Below are positions 30,095 to 39,929 of a stretch of DNA of 64,000 nt, piece by piece. The notes under the pieces were generated by a model that had not been told where the DNA came from, ran no database searches, and saw nothing but the letters and a program-made list of their open reading frames with translations. The translations under genes and the position numbers were made by a program. Source of the DNA: Streptomyces sp. NBC_00162 (GTDB taxonomy: Bacteria > Actinomycetota > Actinomycetes > Streptomycetales > Streptomycetaceae); NCBI RefSeq assembly GCF_024611995.1, contig NZ_CP102509.1, positions 4,898,001 through 4,962,000 of the forward strand, written 5' to 3'. Each line of letters opens with the position of its first letter. The first letter of the stretch is position 1.

Positions 30095-30985
30095 ATGTCG
30101 ACCAACTCGGGATTCCACAGAGGAGCACGGAGCACCGCCGTCGCGGTCATGGCGGCCGCCATGGCGCTCGCCCCGGCCGTCACGGCCGTCGCCGCGACCG
30201 GGAACGACACAGCACAGCAGTCCTCGGTGGTCGCGCAGTCGGCGCGCAGCACCAAGGTGAACGTCGTCAACGAGACCTCGACGACGATGTACCGCAACTA
30301 CACGGAACTCTCGCACGGGGTGTGGGACGACGAGACACCGCCGGAGACGATCGAAGGCCGGAAGTCCGCCACGTGGGGATCGCACTCCTCGGGGATGATG
30401 ACGGGGACGGAAGGGGGCGCGTGGTATGCCCTCGGGAACGACGGCGAGGCCGCCATCCACTGGAACAACCCGTACGCCGGCAGTAACTCCTACAGCTGCA
30501 CCGTGCCCGACGGCTACACCTGTTCGCGCACGGGTGGCAGCGGCAACAACGCGACGGTCACCTTCACCATCGGCCGGAACGGGGCGAGGGCGGCAGCCGC
30601 ATCCGCCCGTGGGCAGGACGCGCCGTTCTCGGTGACCGCGGCCCGCAGCACGCAGGTCAAGCTGCAGAACCGCACCCCCAACACGATGGACCGCACCTCG
30701 TCGAGCCTGGTGCACGGAACGTGGAGCGACAACATGGTCCCGCCGGACCGTGTGTACCCCTTCGGTGACGGCACCTGGCGGTCGGAGTCGAACGGCTTCA
30801 TGACCGGGACGGAAGGGGAGGCGGTGTTCAGCATGCTCGACGTCGGCAACGTCAGCATCGGCTGGAACAACCCCTTCTCGGGCAGCAACAGTTACTACTG
30901 CCACGTCCCGGAGGGCTTCAACTGCAGGCAGGGCGGCGGCAGCGGCGACAACGCGGCCGTCACCTTCACCGTGACGAAGGGCTGA
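30095..30985 (+). CDS. Secreted two-domain aegerolysin/ET79-like protein
   Basis: A 296-residue exported protein. Signal peptide 1 to ~34 (AVAVMAAAMALAPAVTAVAA). Two copies of the same domain follow: residues ~48-163 (SARSTKVNVVNET, MMTGTEGGAW, HWNNPYAGSNSYSC, CSRTGGSGNNATVTFTI) and ~184-296 (AARSTQVKLQNRT, FMTGTEGEAV, GWNNPFSGSNSYYC, CRQGGGSGDNAAVTFTV). Each has a Cys pair. The tandem form suggests bivalent binding to a membrane or surface ligand. First gene of a two-gene operon with 30988. Confidence 0.62.
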   Translation: MSTNSGFHRGARSTAVAVMAAAMALAPAVTAVAATGNDTAQQSSVVAQSARSTKVNVVNETSTTMYRNYTELSHGVWDDETPPETIEGRKSATWGSHSSGMMTGTEGGAWYALGNDGEAAIHWNNPYAGSNSYSCTVPDGYTCSRTGGSGNNATVTFTIGRNGARAAAASARGQDAPFSVTAARSTQVKLQNRTPNTMDRTSSSLVHGTWSDNMVPPDRVYPFGDGTWRSESNGFMTGTEGEAVFSMLDVGNVSIGWNNPFSGSNSYYCHVPEGFNCRQGGGSGDNAAVTFTVTKG

Positions 30986-30987
30986 CG

Positions 30988-31515
30988 ATGAACCGACGCA
31001 TCGCAGCGGTGGCGTGCGCCGCCGCGCTGACCTCGATCGCGGCGGGCACGGCTTCGGCCGCCCCCGCCCCCGCTCCGGCGTCCGCGTCCGCCTCCGTCGG
31101 TGTGATGGCACCGCCGGTGCCGGGGCGCACGTACGTCGTGGCGCCCCAGGACACGCCCGACCAGTGGCTCGGCGACAACGACTGGTTCGGCAGCGTGGTG
31201 TGCCAGGCCAGCCGGCTCTGGAGCGGTGACCGGCGCGACGACGCCCTGTGGCGGGTGACCGGGAACAATGACGGCTCCATATCGCTCGTGAACATGGACG
31301 CGGCCCAGAACGGCTGGAGCCTGGCCTCTTCGGGCGAGGGGATCCGCATCGCCGAGGGCAACGGCGAGGAGTTCCACTGGGACGTGGTCGCCGGTCCCGG
31401 CGGGACGGTCGCACTGCAGAACAGGCAGACGCGGCGGTTCCTGTCCATCGTCGCCGGGACGGTCGTCGGGGCCGCCCAGGCCTACTACTGGTACATGACC
31501 AACGCGCGCCCCTGA
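30988..31515 (+). CDS. Secreted beta-trefoil-like protein
   Basis: A 175-residue exported protein starting 2 nt after the previous stop. Signal peptide MNRRIAAVACAAALTSIAAG TASA, then an Ala/Pro/Ser linker. The mature part has repeated units DALWRVTGNNDGSISLVNMD, FHWDVVAGPGGTVALQNRQT and RRFLSIVAG, which look like ricin-type or fascin-like trefoil repeats with W at regular spacing. It may bind sugar or lipid and act with the two-domain aegerolysin-like protein, as aegerolysins often need a partner. No function is established. Confidence 0.55.
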   Translation: MNRRIAAVACAAALTSIAAGTASAAPAPAPASASASVGVMAPPVPGRTYVVAPQDTPDQWLGDNDWFGSVVCQASRLWSGDRRDDALWRVTGNNDGSISLVNMDAAQNGWSLASSGEGIRIAEGNGEEFHWDVVAGPGGTVALQNRQTRRFLSIVAGTVVGAAQAYYWYMTNARP

Positions 31516-31520
31516 AACGG

Positions 31521-31559
31521 CGGTGGCCCCGCCTCCCGGGAAGGGAGGCGGGGCCACCG
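31521..31559. terminator. Bidirectional terminator
   Basis: A 17-bp perfect stem (31521-31537 with 31543-31559) and a GGGAA loop, between the secreted-protein operon (plus) and argS (minus). Confidence 0.85.
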
Positions 31560-31581
31560 TGCGTGCGTCGGCGGGGAGCCG

Positions 31582-33342
31582 TCAGAGCTTCTCGGGGGTC
31601 CGGATTCCGAGGAGCGACATGCCCTTGGTCAGCGTCCGCGCCGTCAGGTCGCACAGGAACAGGCGGTTCTCGACCTGCTCGGGGGTCTCGGCCTTCAGGA
31701 CCGGGCACTCCGAGTAGAAGGTCGTGTAGAGCGAGGCCACCTGGTAGAGGTACGCCGCCAGCTTGTGCGGCGCGTGCTCCGACGCGGCCTCGGCGATGAG
31801 CTCGCCGAAGTGGTCCAGGTGCAGGCCCAGCGCGCGCTCGGCCGGCGCCAGAGCCAGCTCCGGGTGGGCAGCGGGCTTCGCGTCCCCGGCCTTGCGCAGG
31901 ATGGACTGGATACGGGCGTACGCGTACTGGAGGTACACGGACGTGTCACCCGTCAGCGACACCATCTGGTCCAGGTCGAACTTGTAGTCGCGCGCGGCGG
32001 AGGTCGACAGGTCCGCGTACTTCACCGCGCCGATGCCGACCTGGACGGCCCGCTCGCCGATCTCGGCCTCGGACAGGTCCTGGGCCTTCTCCCGTACGAC
32101 GGCCGCGGCGCGGTCGATGGCCTCGTCCAGCAGGTCCACCAGCCGGACCGTCTCGCCCTCACGGGTCTTGAACGGCTTGCCGTCCTTGCCCAGCACCGTG
32201 CCGAAGGCCAGCTGCACGGCCTTGACCTCGTCGCTCAGCCAGCCCGCCCGGCGGGCGGTCTCGAAGACCATCTTGAAGTGCAGGGACTGCCGCGCGTCGA
32301 CCACGTAGATCAGGGTGGTGGCGCCCAGCTCGGCGACCCGGTTGCGGATGGCGGAGAGGTCGGTCGCGGCGTAGCCGAAGCCGCCGTCCGACTTCTGCAC
32401 GATCAGCGGGGTCGGGTTGCCGTCCGGGCCCTTGACGTCGTCGAAGAACACGCACAGCGCGCCGTTGGAGCGGACGGCGACGCCCGACTCCTCCAGCAGC
32501 TTGCACGTTTCGACGAGCATGTCGTTGTAGCCGGACTCGCCGACCACGTCGGGGTCCTGGATGTCCATGTCCAGCTTGTTGAAGACGGAGTAGAAGTAGA
32601 TCTTCGACTCGTCCACGAACCGCTGCCACAGCGCCAGGGTCTCGGGCTCGCCGGCCTGGAGGTCCACCACCCGGGCCCGGGCCCGGGTCTTGAACTCCTC
32701 GTCGGAGTCGAAGAGGGCGCGCGAGGCCTTGTAGAGGCGGTTGAGGTTGGACATGGCCTCCTCGCCGGAGACCTCCTCGTCGGACTTGTGGTCCAGCTCG
32801 TGCGGGTGCTCCAGCAAGTACTGGATGAGCATGCCGAACTGGGTGCCCCAGTCGCCGATGTGGTGGCGACGGACCACCTTCTCGCCCGTGAACTCCAGGA
32901 TCTCCACCATCGCGGCGCCGATCACGGCGGAGCGGAGGTGGCCGACGTGCATCTCCTTGGCGACGTTCGGCTGGGCGTAGTCGATCACCGTGGTGCCCGG
33001 GTTCGCCGCGAGCGGCACGCCGAGGCGGTCGTCGAGCGCCCGCGCGGAGAGGGTCTCGATGATCGCCTTGTCGGTGATGGTGATGTTGAGGAAGCCCGGG
33101 CCCGAGACCTCGATCTCCTGGATCAGGTCACCGGTCGGGATGCCCTCGACCACGGTCGTCGCCAGCTCGCGCGGGTTGGCCTTCGCCTTCTTCGCGAGCG
33201 CCAGGATGCCGTTGGCCTGGAAGTCCGCCCGGTCGCTTCGTCGCAGCAGCGGGTCGGTGGCACCGGCCTCCGGCAGGGCGGAGGCAAGGGCGTCCGCGAC
33301 GCGCTGGTTGACGGAGGAAGCGAGGGAAGGGACCGAGGCCAT
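31582..33342 (-). CDS. argS: Arginyl-tRNA synthetase
   Basis: A 586-residue class I synthetase. N-terminal tRNA-binding domain, the HIGH-equivalent [11 protein letters not shown] (in [16 protein letters not shown]), [20 protein letters not shown], and a C-terminal anticodon-binding domain ending [17 protein letters not shown]. Length is normal. ATG 33342. It is divergent from lysS with a 168-bp promoter region between; the pair is conserved in Streptomyces. Confidence 0.96.
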   Translation of the reverse strand: MASVPSLASSVNQRVADALASALPEAGATDPLLRRSDRADFQANGILALAKKAKANPRELATTVVEGIPTGDLIQEIEVSGPGFLNITITDKAIIETLSARALDDRLGVPLAANPGTTVIDYAQPNVAKEMHVGHLRSAVIGAAMVEILEFTGEKVVRRHHIGDWGTQFGMLIQYLLEHPHELDHKSDEEVSGEEAMSNLNRLYKASRALFDSDEEFKTRARARVVDLQAGEPETLALWQRFVDESKIYFYSVFNKLDMDIQDPDVVGESGYNDMLVETCKLLEESGVAVRSNGALCVFFDDVKGPDGNPTPLIVQKSDGGFGYAATDLSAIRNRVAELGATTLIYVVDARQSLHFKMVFETARRAGWLSDEVKAVQLAFGTVLGKDGKPFKTREGETVRLVDLLDEAIDRAAAVVREKAQDLSEAEIGERAVQVGIGAVKYADLSTSAARDYKFDLDQMVSLTGDTSVYLQYAYARIQSILRKAGDAKPAAHPELALAPAERALGLHLDHFGELIAEAASEHAPHKLAAYLYQVASLYTTFYSECPVLKAETPEQVENRLFLCDLTARTLTKGMSLLGIRTPEKL

Positions 33343-33510
33343 GAGCTGCCGTTCCTGTTGAGGTGCACTTGGTTGTTCCGACAAGTGCCGAGTATCCCAC
33401 GGAGGGGCCCTTGGTTTCTCGGGAGAATCCCGGGCGATGAGCAACCTCGGAGTGGCCCGTTCCGTCTGGGAGAATGGCTGAAGCCAGCATTCGAGATAGA
33501 AGGACGTGTC

Positions 33511-35241
33511 GTGGCTCAGAGCAGCACCGAGACCGACTGGGTCTCCCGTTTCGCGGACGAGGTCATCGCCGAGGCGGAGCGCCGAGCACCCGGCAAACCT
33601 GTCGTCGTCGCGTCCGGACTCTCCCCCTCCGGCCCGATCCACCTGGGCAACCTCCGCGAGGTCATGACCCCGCACCTGGTCGCGGACGAGATCCGCCGCC
33701 GGGGCATCGAGGTCCGGCACCTGATCTCGTGGGACGACTACGACCGCTACCGCAAGGTGCCCAAGGGCATCCCCGGCGTGGACGAGGAGACCTACGGTCA
33801 GTACATCGGCCGCCCGCTGACGGCCGTCCCCGCCCCGGCCGGGTCGGAGTACGGCAGCTGGGCCGAGCACTTCAAGGCCGCCATGGTCGAGGCGCTGGCC
33901 GAGCTGGGCGTCGAGTACGACCCGATCAGCCAGACCGAGCAGTACACCTCCGGCGCCTACCGCGAGCAGGTACTGCACGCGATGAAGCACCGCGGTGACA
34001 TCGACGCCGTGCTCGACCAGTACCGCACCAAGCAGAAGCCGGGCGGCAAGAAGCCCCAGCAGAAGCAGGTCGACGAGGCCGAGCTCGAGGCCGCCGAGGG
34101 CTCCGGCGCGGCCGCCGAGGACGACGGCAGCGCCGGCGAGGGCGGGTACTTCCCGTACAAGCCGTACTGCGCCGAGTGCGGCAAGGACTTCACCAAGGTC
34201 ACCTCGTACGACGACGAGACGACCGAGCTGACCTACGTCTGCACCGAGGACGAGTTCACCGAGACGGTCAAGCTCAGCGAGTTCAACCGCGGCAAGCTGG
34301 TCTGGAAGGTCGACTGGCCGATGCGCTGGGCCTTCGAGGGCGTCGTCTTCGAGCCCTCCGGCGTCGACCACTCCTCGCCCGGCTCGTCCTTCCAGGTCGG
34401 CGGCCAGATCGTGCACATCTTCGGCGGCGAGCAGCCGATCGGTCCGATGTACGCGTTCGTGGGCATCAGCGGCATGGCGAAGATGTCCTCCAGCAAGGGC
34501 GGGGTCCCGACCCCGGCCGACGCGCTGAAGATCATGGAGCCGCAGCTGCTGCGCTGGCTGTACGCGCGCCGCCGCCCGAACCAGTCCTTCAAGATCGCCT
34601 TCGACCAGGAGATCCAGCGGCTCTACGACGAGTGGGACAAGCTGGAGTCGAAGGTGGCGGACGGCTCCGTGCTGCCCGCCGACGCGGCCGCGCACGCGCG
34701 TGCCGTACGGGTCGCCTCGCACGAGCTGCCCCGCACCCCGCGCCCCATGCCGTACCGGACGCTCGCCTCGGTCGTCGACATCACCGCCGGCCACGACGAG
34801 CAGACCCTGCGCATCCTGAGCGACCTGGAGCCGGAGAAGCCGCTCACCTCGCTCGACGAGGTACGGCCGCGCCTGGACCGCGCGGAGAACTGGATCACCA
34901 CCCAGGTCCCCGCCGACCAGCGGACCCTCGTACGCGAGGAGCCCGACGCGGAGCTGCTGTCGTCCCTGGACGACGAGGGGCGCGCGTCGCTGCGGCTGCT
35001 GCTCGAGGGGCTGGACTCGCACTGGTCCCTGGACGGGCTCACCACGCTGGTCTACGGCGTGCCGAAGGTGATGGCCGGGCTCGAGCCCGACGCCAAGCCG
35101 ACGCCCGAGCTCAAGGTCGCGCAGCGGACGTTCTTCGCGCTGCTGTACCGGCTCCTCGTGACCCGGGAGACCGGGCCGCGACTGCCCACGCTGCTGCTGG
35201 CCGTGGGCGCCGACCGGGTGCGCAAGCTGCTCGCGGTCTGA
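33511..35241 (+). CDS. lysS: Lysyl-tRNA synthetase, class I (LysK type)
   Basis: A 576-residue class I LysRS, the archaeal-type enzyme, with HLGN in [16 protein letters not shown] and the signature KMSSSKG (in [14 protein letters not shown]). A Cys pair (CAEC) with a later Cys may form a zinc site in the insertion after a Lys/Glu-rich linker (residues ~185-210). GTG 33511. Many Streptomyces also have a class II LysS elsewhere; none is in this window. Confidence 0.94.
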   Translation: MAQSSTETDWVSRFADEVIAEAERRAPGKPVVVASGLSPSGPIHLGNLREVMTPHLVADEIRRRGIEVRHLISWDDYDRYRKVPKGIPGVDEETYGQYIGRPLTAVPAPAGSEYGSWAEHFKAAMVEALAELGVEYDPISQTEQYTSGAYREQVLHAMKHRGDIDAVLDQYRTKQKPGGKKPQQKQVDEAELEAAEGSGAAAEDDGSAGEGGYFPYKPYCAECGKDFTKVTSYDDETTELTYVCTEDEFTETVKLSEFNRGKLVWKVDWPMRWAFEGVVFEPSGVDHSSPGSSFQVGGQIVHIFGGEQPIGPMYAFVGISGMAKMSSSKGGVPTPADALKIMEPQLLRWLYARRRPNQSFKIAFDQEIQRLYDEWDKLESKVADGSVLPADAAAHARAVRVASHELPRTPRPMPYRTLASVVDITAGHDEQTLRILSDLEPEKPLTSLDEVRPRLDRAENWITTQVPADQRTLVREEPDAELLSSLDDEGRASLRLLLEGLDSHWSLDGLTTLVYGVPKVMAGLEPDAKPTPELKVAQRTFFALLYRLLVTRETGPRLPTLLLAVGADRVRKLLAV

Positions 35242-35267
35242 GCCGTCCGAGCCGTCCGACGTACGGA

Positions 35268-35301
35268 GAAGGGCCCGCACCCCTCGGGGTGCGGGCCCTT
35301 C
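35268..35301. terminator. Bidirectional terminator between lysS and DUF2637 gene
   Basis: A 16-bp perfect stem GAAGGGCCCGCACCCC (35268-35283) with its complement at 35286-35301, a 2-nt loop, lying between convergent genes. Confidence 0.85.
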
Positions 35302-35322
35302 CGCATGCCTGCCGCCCGAGGC

Positions 35323-36612
35323 TCAGGCGATGTGCTCGTTCTCCAGGTCCTTCTGGTAGCGCTGCTTGAACGCCGGGATCATGCGGCGCAGCAGCGAACC
35401 GCTGCGCGGGTGGGTCACGCCGTAGCCGTCCGAGAGGTGTATGTCGAGCGCCTCGGCCGTCGGGAAGTCGTTCTGCTCGTCCACCAGCGCACGGAACACC
35501 TTGTACGCGACCTCCGCGAACTCGGCCTCGTCCGGGGTCTCCACGGCTTCCGGAGCGTCCTCTTGGCGAGGGGCCGGTATCGGCAGCTGCTCCTGCTCCT
35601 GTTGGGGCTGGGGCTGGGGCTGCGGCTCCTCCGGGCCCGTCGGGCGCATGACCGGGGTCGGCTCCAGGCCCTCGACGTACTGGGGGTTGTAGCCGCCCTC
35701 GTACGCCGCCTGCGGGGCCAGCGGCGCGGCGAACCAGGCGCTGTTGTGGGCCGCGGGCATGGCCGTCGGGTCCACGGCGAACGGCGGCGGGGCGTGGGCG
35801 GCGGCCACGGCCGGGACCGGGGCCTGCGCCGCGAGCTGCTGCTGGAGGCCGCCGGCCGGGGCGGCCGCCGCCTCCAGGGCGGGGGCCGGAGCGGGGGCGG
35901 GAGCCGCCGGGGGCAGCAGCGCCGGGTCGATGCCCGCCGCCGCCAGCCCCTCCGGGGCCGTCTGGGACAGGGGCACGCCGATCCGGGCCAGCTTCAGCGG
36001 CATCAGGGCCTCCACCGGAGCCTTGCGCCGCCAGGAACGCCCGTACCGCGCCTGCAGCCGCGCCTGGTAGATCAGCCGGTCCTGCTCCATGCCGACCGCC
36101 TGCTCGTAGGAGCGCAGCTCCCACAGCTTCATCCGGCGCCACAGCTTGAAGGTCGGCACCGGGGACAGCAGCCACCGGGTGAGGCGCACGCCCTCCATGT
36201 GCCGGTCCGCGGTGATGTCCGCGATCCGGCCCACCGCGTGCCGGGCGGCCTCGACCGTCACCACGAACAGGATCGGGATCACGGCGTGCATGCCGACACC
36301 CAGCGGGTCCGGCCAGGCCGCGGCGCCGTTGAACGCGATCGTCGCGATCGTCAGCAGCCACGCCGTCTGGCGCAGCAGCGGGAAGGGGATCCGGATCCAG
36401 GTCAGCAGCAGGTCCAGCGCGAGCAGGACGCAGATGCCCGCGTCGATGCCGATCGGGAACACCAGCGAGAAGCTGCCGAAGCCTTTCTGCAGGGCGAGTG
36501 CCCGCACCGCGGAGTACGAGCCCGCGAAGCCGATGCCCGCGATGACGACGGCTCCGGCGACCACGACGCCGATGAGTATCCGGTGCGTACGAGTCAGCTG
36601 CATCGCGGCCAC
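35323..36612 (-). CDS. DUF2637 domain-containing membrane protein
   Basis: About 429 residues from GTG 36612 (GGGAGGGGA 6 nt upstream). The N-terminal ~130 residues carry four hydrophobic helices (ILIGVVVAGAVVIAGIGFAG; FPIGIDAGICVLLALDLLLT) of the DUF2637 family. A Pro/Ala/Gln-rich disordered stretch follows (PQPQPQPQQEQEQ), and a C-terminal helical domain (VFRALVDEQNDFPTAEALDI) resembles the HTH-like tail of SpdB/DUF2637 proteins. Some DUF2637 proteins belong to conjugation loci, but no transfer genes are near, so it is probably a chromosomal envelope protein. Confidence 0.78.
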   Translation of the reverse strand: MAAMQLTRTHRILIGVVVAGAVVIAGIGFAGSYSAVRALALQKGFGSFSLVFPIGIDAGICVLLALDLLLTWIRIPFPLLRQTAWLLTIATIAFNGAAAWPDPLGVGMHAVIPILFVVTVEAARHAVGRIADITADRHMEGVRLTRWLLSPVPTFKLWRRMKLWELRSYEQAVGMEQDRLIYQARLQARYGRSWRRKAPVEALMPLKLARIGVPLSQTAPEGLAAAGIDPALLPPAAPAPAPAPALEAAAAPAGGLQQQLAAQAPVPAVAAAHAPPPFAVDPTAMPAAHNSAWFAAPLAPQAAYEGGYNPQYVEGLEPTPVMRPTGPEEPQPQPQPQQEQEQLPIPAPRQEDAPEAVETPDEAEFAEVAYKVFRALVDEQNDFPTAEALDIHLSDGYGVTHPRSGSLLRRMIPAFKQRYQKDLENEHIA

Positions 36613-36716
36613 CCGCGATCCCCTCCCCTTGTCGAGCACACTTACCGAGCCTTTACCCGGCTGCGGCAGGCACAGCGTACGGGTGACCCGACGTCAACGC
36701 CTCAGGCGGGCCCGCT

Positions 36717-37478
36717 CTACTGCTGGGGCTGCGGGGACTGCGGCTGCTCCGCCTGCTTGTTGGCGGCGTCGACCGAGGCCACGGCCTCCTTCGCCGCCGC
36801 GATGGCGTCCTGGAGCAGCTTCGCCTGGTCCGGTGCGCCGGCACCCTCGTACGCGGCACCGTTGTAGTCGAGCGTGACGACCACGTTCTGGGTGCGGGCC
36901 ACGATCGTCGTGTTGAAGGAGTCGACGTCCTTCTTCACGCTGTACACGACCGACGTGGCCTGGTCGCCGATCCCGCCCGCCTCCTCCGCCTTCAGGTTCT
37001 GCGCGCCCTCGGTCGCCTTCGCCGCCTCTATCTGCTTGGTGTACTGCTCCTCGGCGCGCTTGTTGGCGCTGCCGAGGGAGGCCTGCGAGTCGTGGCGGGA
37101 GAAGTAGATCGCGAGCCAGCGGTACTGCGAGCCCTTCAGACCGTCCTCGTCCAGACCGTTCCAGGAGCAGCTGGCACGGCTCGCCAGGTCGTTCGACTTG
37201 CTCGCCGTACCGTTCTTGTCCTTGGCCTCCGGGACGAGCGTGTCGATCGTCGGGGTCTGGACGGCCTTGCAGGGGTCCGGAAGCGTGCCGTACGTCGCCT
37301 TCTCCAGCGTCGCGGAGGGCTTCGCGCTGGGCTTGCCGGAAGCGGAGGAGTCGGTCTTCTTGCCGCCGTTCGAGCCCGAGTCCTTGCCCGAGTCGGACGA
37401 GCACCCGGCGACGGTGAGGATCACCGGGACGGCTGCGCAGGCGAGAACGCGGGTGAGGCGCGAGGCTGATCGGTGCAT
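36717..37478 (-). CDS. DUF3558-type lipoprotein
   Basis: A 253-residue lipoprotein: signal peptide with lipobox VAGC (Cys at ~26), a Ser/Lys/Gly-rich spacer, then a DUF3558 domain with LPDPCKAVQTPTIDTLVP, a second Cys in SRASCSW, and a C-terminal strand VVVTLDYNG. The two Cys likely pair. DUF3558 proteins are actinobacterial surface lipoproteins of unknown function. A paralogue follows upstream at 37605-38465. Confidence 0.82.
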   Translation of the reverse strand: MHRSASRLTRVLACAAVPVILTVAGCSSDSGKDSGSNGGKKTDSSASGKPSAKPSATLEKATYGTLPDPCKAVQTPTIDTLVPEAKDKNGTASKSNDLASRASCSWNGLDEDGLKGSQYRWLAIYFSRHDSQASLGSANKRAEEQYTKQIEAAKATEGAQNLKAEEAGGIGDQATSVVYSVKKDVDSFNTTIVARTQNVVVTLDYNGAAYEGAGAPDQAKLLQDAIAAAKEAVASVDAANKQAEQPQSPQPQQ

Positions 37479-37604
37479 GATTCCTTCAGTACGTTTGTGG
37501 GTCTTCTTCGGACACGGGGCCGGCGGTGGGACCCGGGCAACGGTAGCCCGATCGGGTGCGGGCTTGCTGTGCGCGCCGTCACCCAGGGCCGCGGCGGGCC
37601 CCGC

Positions 37605-38465
37605 TCACTCGTTGAGACGCTCGACCAGAGCCTGCGCCAACTGCCTTGCCCTGTCCTGGGTTTCGGCGCTGGAGGGGACCGTGCCGGGCAGTGCGGGCTG
37701 CACGCTGTACTCCAGCGTCACGATGACATTCGAGGTACGGAACACAATCCGCACGGTCCGCGACTGCGCCGCGGTGGCTCCGGCGGGGCTCAGCCTGTCC
37801 TCGATGAAGGCCTCGTTCCCGAGGCCGTCGATGACGCGGGAGCCGAGCTCGACCGGGGCGGACGGGCTGCCGGAGGGCGAGGGCGATCCGGAGGCGGGCG
37901 GCGCGCCGGGCGTGGTCGCGGGCGCGGCCGGGGCCGTGGGCGGCGGCGTGGTCGGGGCCGTCTGGGCCGGCGGGGTCGGGCTCGCGGTCGGGCCGGGGAA
38001 GGGCAGCTTGGCGGCGGTGAGCTGGCGCACGTACACCTGGCGCGCCTTGTCGTCGTCGCTGGCCACGGCCCGGTCGTACGAGACCACGCGCTCGAAGCCG
38101 ACCGACAGCAGCCGGGTCTCCTCGGGCGTCTGCGCGGTCCAGCGGCAGCCGACGCGGCGGTCGCCGTCGTACGAGGCGTCCGCGGTGCCCGCGTAGAGCT
38201 GGTCGCGCTGCTCGGGGGTGAGCGATTCCGCGACCGGAAGCATGACCTTGAGGCGCTTGCTGTCGGCGCCGGCCTTGCAGGGGGCGGGCAGGATGCGGTA
38301 CTTCCCGGGTTGTGCGGGCGCGGCCTGGTTGCCGCCGGCCTTCGAGTCGCTGGTGCCGCCGGTCCTGCTTCCGCCGGTGCACCCGGTCAGACCGGCCGCG
38401 CCGGCCACGAGCACGGTGAGCATCGCGATGCCCGGGAGGGCTCGCCGTACCGCCTTGCGCTGCAC
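37605..38465 (-). CDS. DUF3558-type lipoprotein, paralogue
   Basis: 286 residues from GTG 38465. Lipobox LTGC after MLTVLVAGAAG. The domain has ILPAPCKAG, VGCRW (Cys pair) and a C-terminal VRIVFRTSNVIVTLEYS strand like its neighbour, with a long Pro/Thr/Ala linker (PTTPPPTAPAAPATTPGAPP) inserted in the middle. It is organised like the 36717 gene, so the two look like an old duplication, now diverged. Confidence 0.78.
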   Translation of the reverse strand: MQRKAVRRALPGIAMLTVLVAGAAGLTGCTGGSRTGGTSDSKAGGNQAAPAQPGKYRILPAPCKAGADSKRLKVMLPVAESLTPEQRDQLYAGTADASYDGDRRVGCRWTAQTPEETRLLSVGFERVVSYDRAVASDDDKARQVYVRQLTAAKLPFPGPTASPTPPAQTAPTTPPPTAPAAPATTPGAPPASGSPSPSGSPSAPVELGSRVIDGLGNEAFIEDRLSPAGATAAQSRTVRIVFRTSNVIVTLEYSVQPALPGTVPSSAETQDRARQLAQALVERLNE

Positions 38466-38656
38466 GTCCAATGGCTCCCTTCGACCGGCGGTGCCCCCGA
38501 CGGTCAGGAAAATGCGTTGCCGCGACTCGGGCGCGGATGGACACAATGTCTATCGCACACGCTGGTGCCGGCGCCGGTTCCTTGTCGCATTTGGGATCAA
38601 GAGCGAGGCTTTTGCGTATTCAGACTTTTCTGTGGTTTTCGGGGGATTGAGACCGT

Positions 38657-39850
38657 ATGTCGTATGTAGAGGTGCCCGGGGCGAAGGTCCCGATCCGGAT
38701 GTGGACCGACCCGGCGTCGGTCGAGGACGGCGCGATGCAGCAGCTGCGCAACGTCGCCACCCTTCCGTGGATCAAGGGCCTGGCCGTCATGCCGGACGTC
38801 CACTACGGCAAGGGCGCCACGGTCGGCTCGGTGATCGCCATGAAGGACGCGGTCTGCCCGGCGGCGGTGGGCGTGGACATCGGCTGCGGCATGTCGGCGG
38901 TGAAGACCTCCCTGACGGCGAACGACCTGCCGGGGGACCTGTCGAAGCTGCGGTCGAAGATCGAGCAGGCGATTCCGGTGGGCATGGGGCTGCACAAGGA
39001 GGCCGTGGACCCGTCGCGTCTGTACGGCTTCTCGGTGGACGGGTACGACGACCTCTGGAAGCGCTTCGACTACCTCACCGACGCGGTCAAATTCCGTCAG
39101 GAACGCGCCACGAAGCAGATCGGAACGCTCGGAAGCGGCAATCACTTCATCGAATTCTGTCTCGATGAGACAGGTTCGGTCTGGCTGATGCTGCACTCCG
39201 GGTCCCGGAACATCGGCAACGAGCTCGCCGCCCACCACATCGGCGTGGCCCGCAGCCTGGACCACAACCAGAACCTTGTCGACCGGGACCTGGCGGTGTT
39301 CCTGTCCGCGACCCCGGAGATGGAGGCGTACCGCAACGACCTCTTCTGGGCGCAGGAGTACGCCAAGTACAACCGCGCGGCCATGATGAGCCTGTTCAAG
39401 GAGGTCATCCGCAAGGAGTTCCGGAAGGCGAAGGTCTCCTTCGAACACGAGATCAGCTGCCACCACAACTACGTGGCGGAGGAGCGGTACGACGGCATGG
39501 ACCTGCTGGTCACCCGCAAGGGCGCGATCCGCGCCGGCAGCGGTGACTACGGGATCATCCCGGGCTCCATGGGTACGGGCTCGTACATCGTGAAGGGCCT
39601 CGGCAACGAGAAGTCCTTCAACTCGGCCTCGCACGGCGCGGGCCGGAAGATGAGCCGGACGGCGGCGAAGAAGAAGTTCTCGGCGCGGGACCTGGCGGAG
39701 CAGACCAAGGGCGTGGAGTGCCGCAAGGACTCCGGCGTCGTGGACGAGATCCCGGGCGCGTACAAGTCGATCGAGCAGGTCATCGACCAGCAGACCGACC
39801 TCGTGCAGGTCGTGGCCAAGCTCAAGCAGGTCATCTGCGTGAAGGGCTGA
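38657..39850 (+). CDS. rtcB: RNA-splicing ligase RtcB
   Basis: A 397-residue GTP- and Mn-dependent RNA ligase joining 2',3'-cyclic phosphate (or 3'-P) and 5'-OH ends. Motifs: VGVDIGCGMSAVK (metal Cys), LGSGNHFIE, HSGSRNIGNELA, ISCHHNYVAEE and the SHGAGRKMSR segment with the guanylylated His. Length is normal. In bacteria it repairs RNA cut by stress ribonucleases. There is no archease or RtcA gene next to it. Divergent from the lipoprotein genes. Confidence 0.93.
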   Translation: MSYVEVPGAKVPIRMWTDPASVEDGAMQQLRNVATLPWIKGLAVMPDVHYGKGATVGSVIAMKDAVCPAAVGVDIGCGMSAVKTSLTANDLPGDLSKLRSKIEQAIPVGMGLHKEAVDPSRLYGFSVDGYDDLWKRFDYLTDAVKFRQERATKQIGTLGSGNHFIEFCLDETGSVWLMLHSGSRNIGNELAAHHIGVARSLDHNQNLVDRDLAVFLSATPEMEAYRNDLFWAQEYAKYNRAAMMSLFKEVIRKEFRKAKVSFEHEISCHHNYVAEERYDGMDLLVTRKGAIRAGSGDYGIIPGSMGTGSYIVKGLGNEKSFNSASHGAGRKMSRTAAKKKFSARDLAEQTKGVECRKDSGVVDEIPGAYKSIEQVIDQQTDLVQVVAKLKQVICVKG

Positions 39851-39883
39851 CCGGCCCGGGCGCATTTGTCGGGGGAGTGGAGG

Positions 39884-39910
39884 GGCCCGGACCGTGTGAC
39901 GGTCCGGGCC
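39884..39910. terminator. Terminator after rtcB
   Basis: A 12-bp stem GGCCCGGACCGT (39884-39895) with 39899-39910, GTG loop, followed by TTT, between convergent genes. Confidence 0.85.
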
Positions 39911-39929
39911 TTTCCCCGTGTCTGTGAGC

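Noticed and set aside
31765..33510. Long plus-strand open frame continuous with lysS
   Set aside because: Antisense shadow of argS; LysS similarity begins only after GTG 33511.
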